A stretch of 64,000 bases of DNA from Warburgia ugandensis (Eukaryota > Streptophyta > Magnoliopsida > Canellales > Canellaceae): contig CP141138.1 in assembly GCA_035236585.1 (NCBI GenBank), forward strand, positions 23,819,437 to 23,883,436, read 5' to 3'. The notes beneath the pieces were generated by a model. The model searched no databases. It was given only the letters and a program-made list of their open reading frames with translations, and was not told where the DNA came from. Positions 59,226-64,000 of this stretch are shown here, piece by piece (within the stretch, counting starts at the first letter, position 1; every line of letters starts with the position of its first letter). The position numbers and the translations under genes were made by a program.

Positions 59226-62181
59226 TGTGATGCCTCAGGGTTTAACAACAATATAATAACAATTTATAAACATAGTCGGGATCCCTGCTTTAAAAAACTT
59301 TGATTTTTAAAGTGACTAAAAACAAAGCTCCAATAAAAGCATGTATTTCAAAATCGTGGGAGTCATACAACCACAAAACCACATATTTAATAGTGAAATG
59401 AAATCCCATTTCTACTAAAAATTCAGTAGAGTCTCCTCTGTATTTTGAACCATTGCATATGACACATGCAATACAAAATAACCTGATAAACACAATATAA
59501 GACTTGACATATAGGAGACTCAGTCTCCATGCCCATCCATCTGAATAAAATACTATTTTCAATAAAAATGTATACTCCAATAGTGGATAAGAAATCAAGT
59601 CATGACAAAATATCTAGGGTCTATACATACAGCCATCACATCCAAAAAGAATTCATATTCTCACATCTAAGTCACATTGCAAATATAATAATGTACAGTT
59701 CATACACAATAACCAAAGTGAGGTCCTGAATATACCTTGTCATCTCTGAATTATCCTCAACAATCCACTAGAAATTGTCATCACTTTTGTATGCTCTGTT
59801 AGCGCATCAACCTGTAGCAACTCCATGTATTTGAGGCATTGCAAACAAAGCAATGCCTCAGCAAGCTGTGCTTGTGTAGGTGATTCACATTTGACAATAA
59901 ATATAATAAAATCACGTGACACAAGTATCATAATCATAGTGAAATCACATAAGATGAATGTATACAAAGCATGTGAAACATCATACAGCCATAATGGATA
60001 AATCAGGAAATCATGAGCTAAACAAATCATTATCAAATTTAAGTACCATAGCATGCAAGGCATGAAACACATGGATACACATCCATCACAATAACAAAAG
60101 TTTGTGTCCACAAAAAATATATAATGCATGTCATGATCATGAACTGCTGTGCACAATTAAGCCCTATGAGTGTCTCGATTATACTCACGGCGATGGTAAT
60201 GAGTCCTCATTCCAATCCTGGGTCCCTCACATGCAGCCCACATTAGTTTGTTCTTGATGGAAGCCTATTAGCCATCCCCTAGCCCACGCTTAAATCAATA
60301 CAAGGACCTGGCTTACCCCGCTTCACCCAACACACTCCAACCCTGGGTTCCTCACGTGCAACACCCATCAATCCATTCCGGAAGCCTGTCAGCCAAAACC
60401 CCTGGCCCACCCTCAAATCGATACAAGGACCTTGCTTAACCCCGCTTCACCCAACACACTCCAATCCTAGGTCCCTCACATGTAGCTCGCATCAATTCAT
60501 TCCCGACGAAAGCTTGTCAGCCAAAACCCCCAGGCTGCCCTCAAATTAGTACAAGGACTTAACTTACCCCGCTTCATCCTAAAGTCTCAAATCAAAGTCC
60601 ATGATAAGGTGGAATCCATCACACATTAAAACATGAATAATCACATAATCAAATGTCACGATATTGAACTTTAAATACCGAATGCATTTCAATAAATCAT
60701 GATAATGCATAAAACACATGTCTCAAGAATTTCATATAACAAGTCATGATCAATGAAATCAAGAAGAAATTCCAAATGTAATCACCTACCTCAGATGAAG
60801 AACCACTCATCTGTACCTCTCAAGTCTCGATAAGACTCTAATCCAACTCAATCGCCTCAATACCCATACCTAGATACACATCACATACAGTCACACTTAG
60901 AATCCAATTTATCTAACATAGATTCTTAGTCACGCATCATTATATTTTCAAATTTATTGTACCACATTTAAGACATTCCAATGATTCTTATCCCTGAAAT
61001 CTTAAGGTGGGGCCCACCCTAATTGGCTAACAATTCAAATCATAGTCAATTGTCCTACTCATAACCATTAAGTCCTTATTCTTGATCATATCATTACCTA
61101 TTTCAAACCTACTAGGCTCAAATCATATTAATTTCAGGTAATTTATCATTTAAATCAATTAATAAGCATTATTATATGAATTTCATGCTCAATCGTATCT
61201 AATTATAATCACACCAATCCATGAAATGACTAAGACAATAATCTTACCTTGAGCAAGTCAATATAAATAACCTTCATCTATCTACTTGGTCGAATTGTCC
61301 ACTGATCATCTCGATTGTGCTCGATCATCAAACATTCACACTAGTCTCATCAAAGATCCTCACCCGATCGTCCCAAATCACATAACAACTTAATAATTCT
61401 AGTCAATAAATCCAATTAAGAATTCTAAATGGTTCGAATCATAAAATTGGATCCAATTTCATTCTTGGATCTTTAGTTGATCTCAGTCGTTGATCACGAT
61501 TGGCTAAATCATCTCCATAAACGCTTCAGATCTAAAATTCTTATATAGATCCTTGATCTACTCTTCATGAGGATCACCACGGACTATTAGATTAGAAGAA
61601 AAAAAAAAAAAAAAAAAAAGTCGGACAATCACAGATTTGACGATCTGACCTTCGATCAAGGGTCTAGTCAAATCGACGGTTGAATCTTTCCTGATTAAGA
61701 AATGGGAAGATGGGTTTTGTTCCTCACGTTATAAGGATCATAATGATATTCTTGGATCTCCAAAATTCTTCCTAGATTGACCACAATCACGGGTCAAAGA
61801 TCAAGGGTTCATAGGGTTCACCAAGTCAACTCAGCTCCCCCCCCCCCCCAAAATGAATTGGGGCGAGTTGACTCAATAGATCAACTCATCCCCAACCCTC
61901 CTAAAATAGGGAAGACAATGGAGGGAGATGGGAGAGGAGTAGTGACTGCCGGTGATTGTCGGGCATCCTTTGCCTAGACCCAATAGAGAGAGGGATGAAC
62001 AGAGGGGGAAAATGGTTCCTAGCTCGTCGACCCACCATTGGCTTGGTTGAGCCTATGGTGGAGAAGGGAAGGGGGGTTTTGGGTACCCTCCTCACTCGCA
62101 CCCAGATCAGGCCAAAATCGTCGCTGGAGGAAAAGAAGAGGTCAAGGAATATGGTGATTGGGTGGTGTCAAAGGAGAAATG
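59226..62181 (-). mobile_element. Element H: large LTR-like insertion in F's right LTR, cut by E
   Basis: It begins TGTGATGCCTCAGGGTTT, matching the style of the ends of A (TATGACGTCCTGGG), B (TGTGGTGACTCAGG) and G reversed (TGTGACTACCTAGG). Its GAGACTCAGTCTCCAT near 59516-59531 echoes, in reverse complement, a motif near the right end of D. No gag or pol was found, so it is LTR sequence of a related family in minus orientation. Its other end is not visible because another repeat terminus starts at 62182. Poly-A (61599-61619) and poly-C (61837-61849) runs lie within. Confidence 0.6.
60190..60575. repeat. Degenerate tandem repeat in H
   Basis: Three imperfect units of about 125-135 bp share CAATCCTGGGTCCCTCA or close variants, then TACAAGGACC and CCCGCTTCACCCAACACACT. 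They lie around 60210-60330, 60335-60465 and 60470-60575. Confidence 0.75.
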
Positions 62182-64000
62182 TGTTGATATTTTTCGCAAG
62201 TGCACAGGCTATTGTGATATAGCTAATACAAGTACGGGTCGATCCCACAGGGACGTGCTTTTAGAAAATTGGAGTTTTTAATAAAATTTAATTATTTAAA
62301 AATTAAAATTAATTTACAAAAATTAACAAAAAGAAATCAGACTTCATATTCAGTTTAACAGTGAAATTCCATAGGTCTAATTCTGGAAAGAATAGGAAAA
62401 AACAACAAAACCTTAATTAAAACTAAAACTAGAAAAAATTAAAAAAAAATCTACTTCCTTAGCTTAAGTACTATCCAATTCTTCAATTCAGATATCACAA
62501 ACTTTGATCAGACTCCATCTATATGTTCAACATGTCCTGGATTAATGATCTGACAGATGAATTCGTCAAATTATTCAAATTTTTAGAGATCTAATCTAAT
62601 TAAGGAATATAAGAATTAATGGCTTAGATTTGGAATAACAATTAAATTAGAAACTATCCCACAAACAAGTTCTAAATTTTAATTGAATTTTTGAATTAAA
62701 ACAAACAAGAAATAAGAGTTTTCCCATAGTTAAACCAAAATCCTTGATTTGGTTAAATAGGGACATATAAGATAGTTCCTAGATTAACTAAGGAATAACA
62801 CAGAACATGAATAACCAGAACTGAAACAGTTGGCTGCTAGATGGGTGATCGGAGGGCCTGCCTGGGTTAGTGAAGAAGACGACGCCAGATCAGGGACTTG
62901 CGCCTGGCCGTGCTGGAGATCTCTGGGAGGTGACGGTGGTCAGGGAAAAAGTGAAGACGTTAGTGATATGACAAATGATGGCTACAGAGGCTAGTGCGCG
63001 CAAGGGCTAGGGCGTGTCCAGTGGAGACGAGGATTGTGGAGGAGATAGGCGCAGAGGAAGATAGCACCTACTGAGGAGAACTGGGTGTGCTGGGGCAGAG
63101 ACAACGTGGAGAGATGAGCGATCTGGGAAAACAACCTGTGCTGGAAAGGTGCGTTGGGAGCAAAGACAAACAATGTCTAAGATGCAAAGAACACTGATGG
63201 AAGGTGGAGATGACGCATGTGCAGCGTGGAAAGGACTGAGCAGAGGTGGTGAAGTGTATGATGCATGATAGTCTGTCTGCTTCTTGCAGACGATGAGGTG
63301 TTGGTAATGGATGGTTCTTGAAAGAGAGACTAGAGAGAAAGCAACGCAAAGAGATGAAGATCACAATAAAGGGGAACTTGGGCGTCGATTGGGAAATCGA
63401 TGGGCGTATTGGGTGGAATGGTAATGGGAGGTGTGGTGAACAAAAAGTTACAAACTAGAGGGAGAAAAGTAGAGAGAAGAGGAATATGGTATAACAAACA
63501 AGAAACAAAAGAAAATAAGGAAGAAAAATAAAGGCAAGTAAAGAAAGACAAAAGCAAAACTAAAACTTCCAACCTTCAAAAGCTCCCCCAACTACTCCCA
63601 CGGTTCCCTCTTTATAACTTTGCCCTCTTCCTAATTCTCCTCCACCTCTTTCCTTTAAGAGTTAGTTTCCTATTAAGAAGCTTCCTCTTCTTCCAAATTA
63701 AGACTCCTCTTCTATTAAGAAACCTTCAAATTCTGTTTTGATAGAGATCTAGTCCAATCATTGCTCTCTTGACTCATCTACATCATTGAAATTCACTCTG
63801 ATCCATCAATGCCTCTTTTGGTTGATCTACACTATTAAATATCAATCTAAGCAATCCAACCCTCCTTTAGTAGATCTGCAAGGCCAAAGACTATATTAGA
63901 GTAATCTAAACCATGCATTAAGCATCCACTTAGCTCAATTGATCATCTGACCGTTAATTCTTACAATTTACGGTTGGATGGTAGATTTGAGCTAAATTTT
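62182..64000 (-). mobile_element. Element E: LTR-like terminus running off the window
   Basis: The sequence changes character at TGTTGATATTTTTCGCAAGT, followed by GTACGGGTCGATCCCACAGG, a phrase I remember as a common terminal motif of plant retroelements. On the minus strand TATAAAG at about 63611-63617 gives a plausible LTR promoter, and the LTR end would be ATATCAACA at 62182. No coding region is recognised. ORFs at 63068-63572 are low-complexity Ser/Leu/Phe-rich. The element continues past 64000, so its type stays open. Confidence 0.5.

Noticed and set aside
63068-63572. Ser/Leu/Phe-rich minus-strand ORFs
   Set aside because: Low-complexity translations of purine-rich LTR-like sequence, with no domain.

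Overview
The window is plant nuclear DNA, almost certainly from a flowering plant with a repeat-rich genome. The evidence is AT-rich sequence, two ordinary angiosperm host genes, Ty3/gypsy LTR elements primed by initiator-Met tRNA, a CACTA transposon, RTE-type and L1-type LINE remnants, and several MITEs. I cannot place the species. I found no rRNA, tRNA, CRISPR, organellar or bacterial signal.

Layout. Bases 1-8600 hold one host gene, a two-exon phytocyanin-like (early-nodulin-like/lamin-like) protein on the minus strand at 4939-5530. A perfect 65-bp triplication lies beyond its 3' end. An 842-bp Mutator-like element with 9-bp target duplications lies about 155 bp upstream of its start codon. 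Bases about 8640-39720 are a nest of LTR-element fossils. Old plus-strand gypsy element C holds minus-strand gypsy element B (9850-32391) and a solo-LTR-like element D (33540-37620). B in turn holds a CACTA transposon in its left LTR and a younger gypsy element A (16226-27331) in its internal part. D contains an L1-like LINE scrap and a dimeric tandem repeat.

Bases 39720-50385 are the second gene-bearing stretch. It holds an intronless receptor-like kinase of the At2g45590/At4g25390 type at 44483-46714 (minus strand), a lone exon-like ORF at 41075-41317, three MITEs (two of one family) and an RTE LINE scrap. Bases 50385-64000 are repeats again: a 5'-truncated RTE LINE, a small gag-only-looking LTR element F, a 4.7-kb solo LTR G inside F's left LTR, a large LTR H starting in F's right LTR, and another LTR-like terminus E that cuts H and runs off the window.

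The two host genes are unrelated and are not expected to act together. The main story is transposon stratigraphy: five insertions have matching or near-matching target duplications that allow them to be ordered. I found no convincing new biological system. The observations most worth a second look are the GC-rich Mutator-like element in the phytocyanin promoter, the palindromic subterminal repeats of the CACTA element, the large insert in the kinase activation segment, and the two related MITEs.
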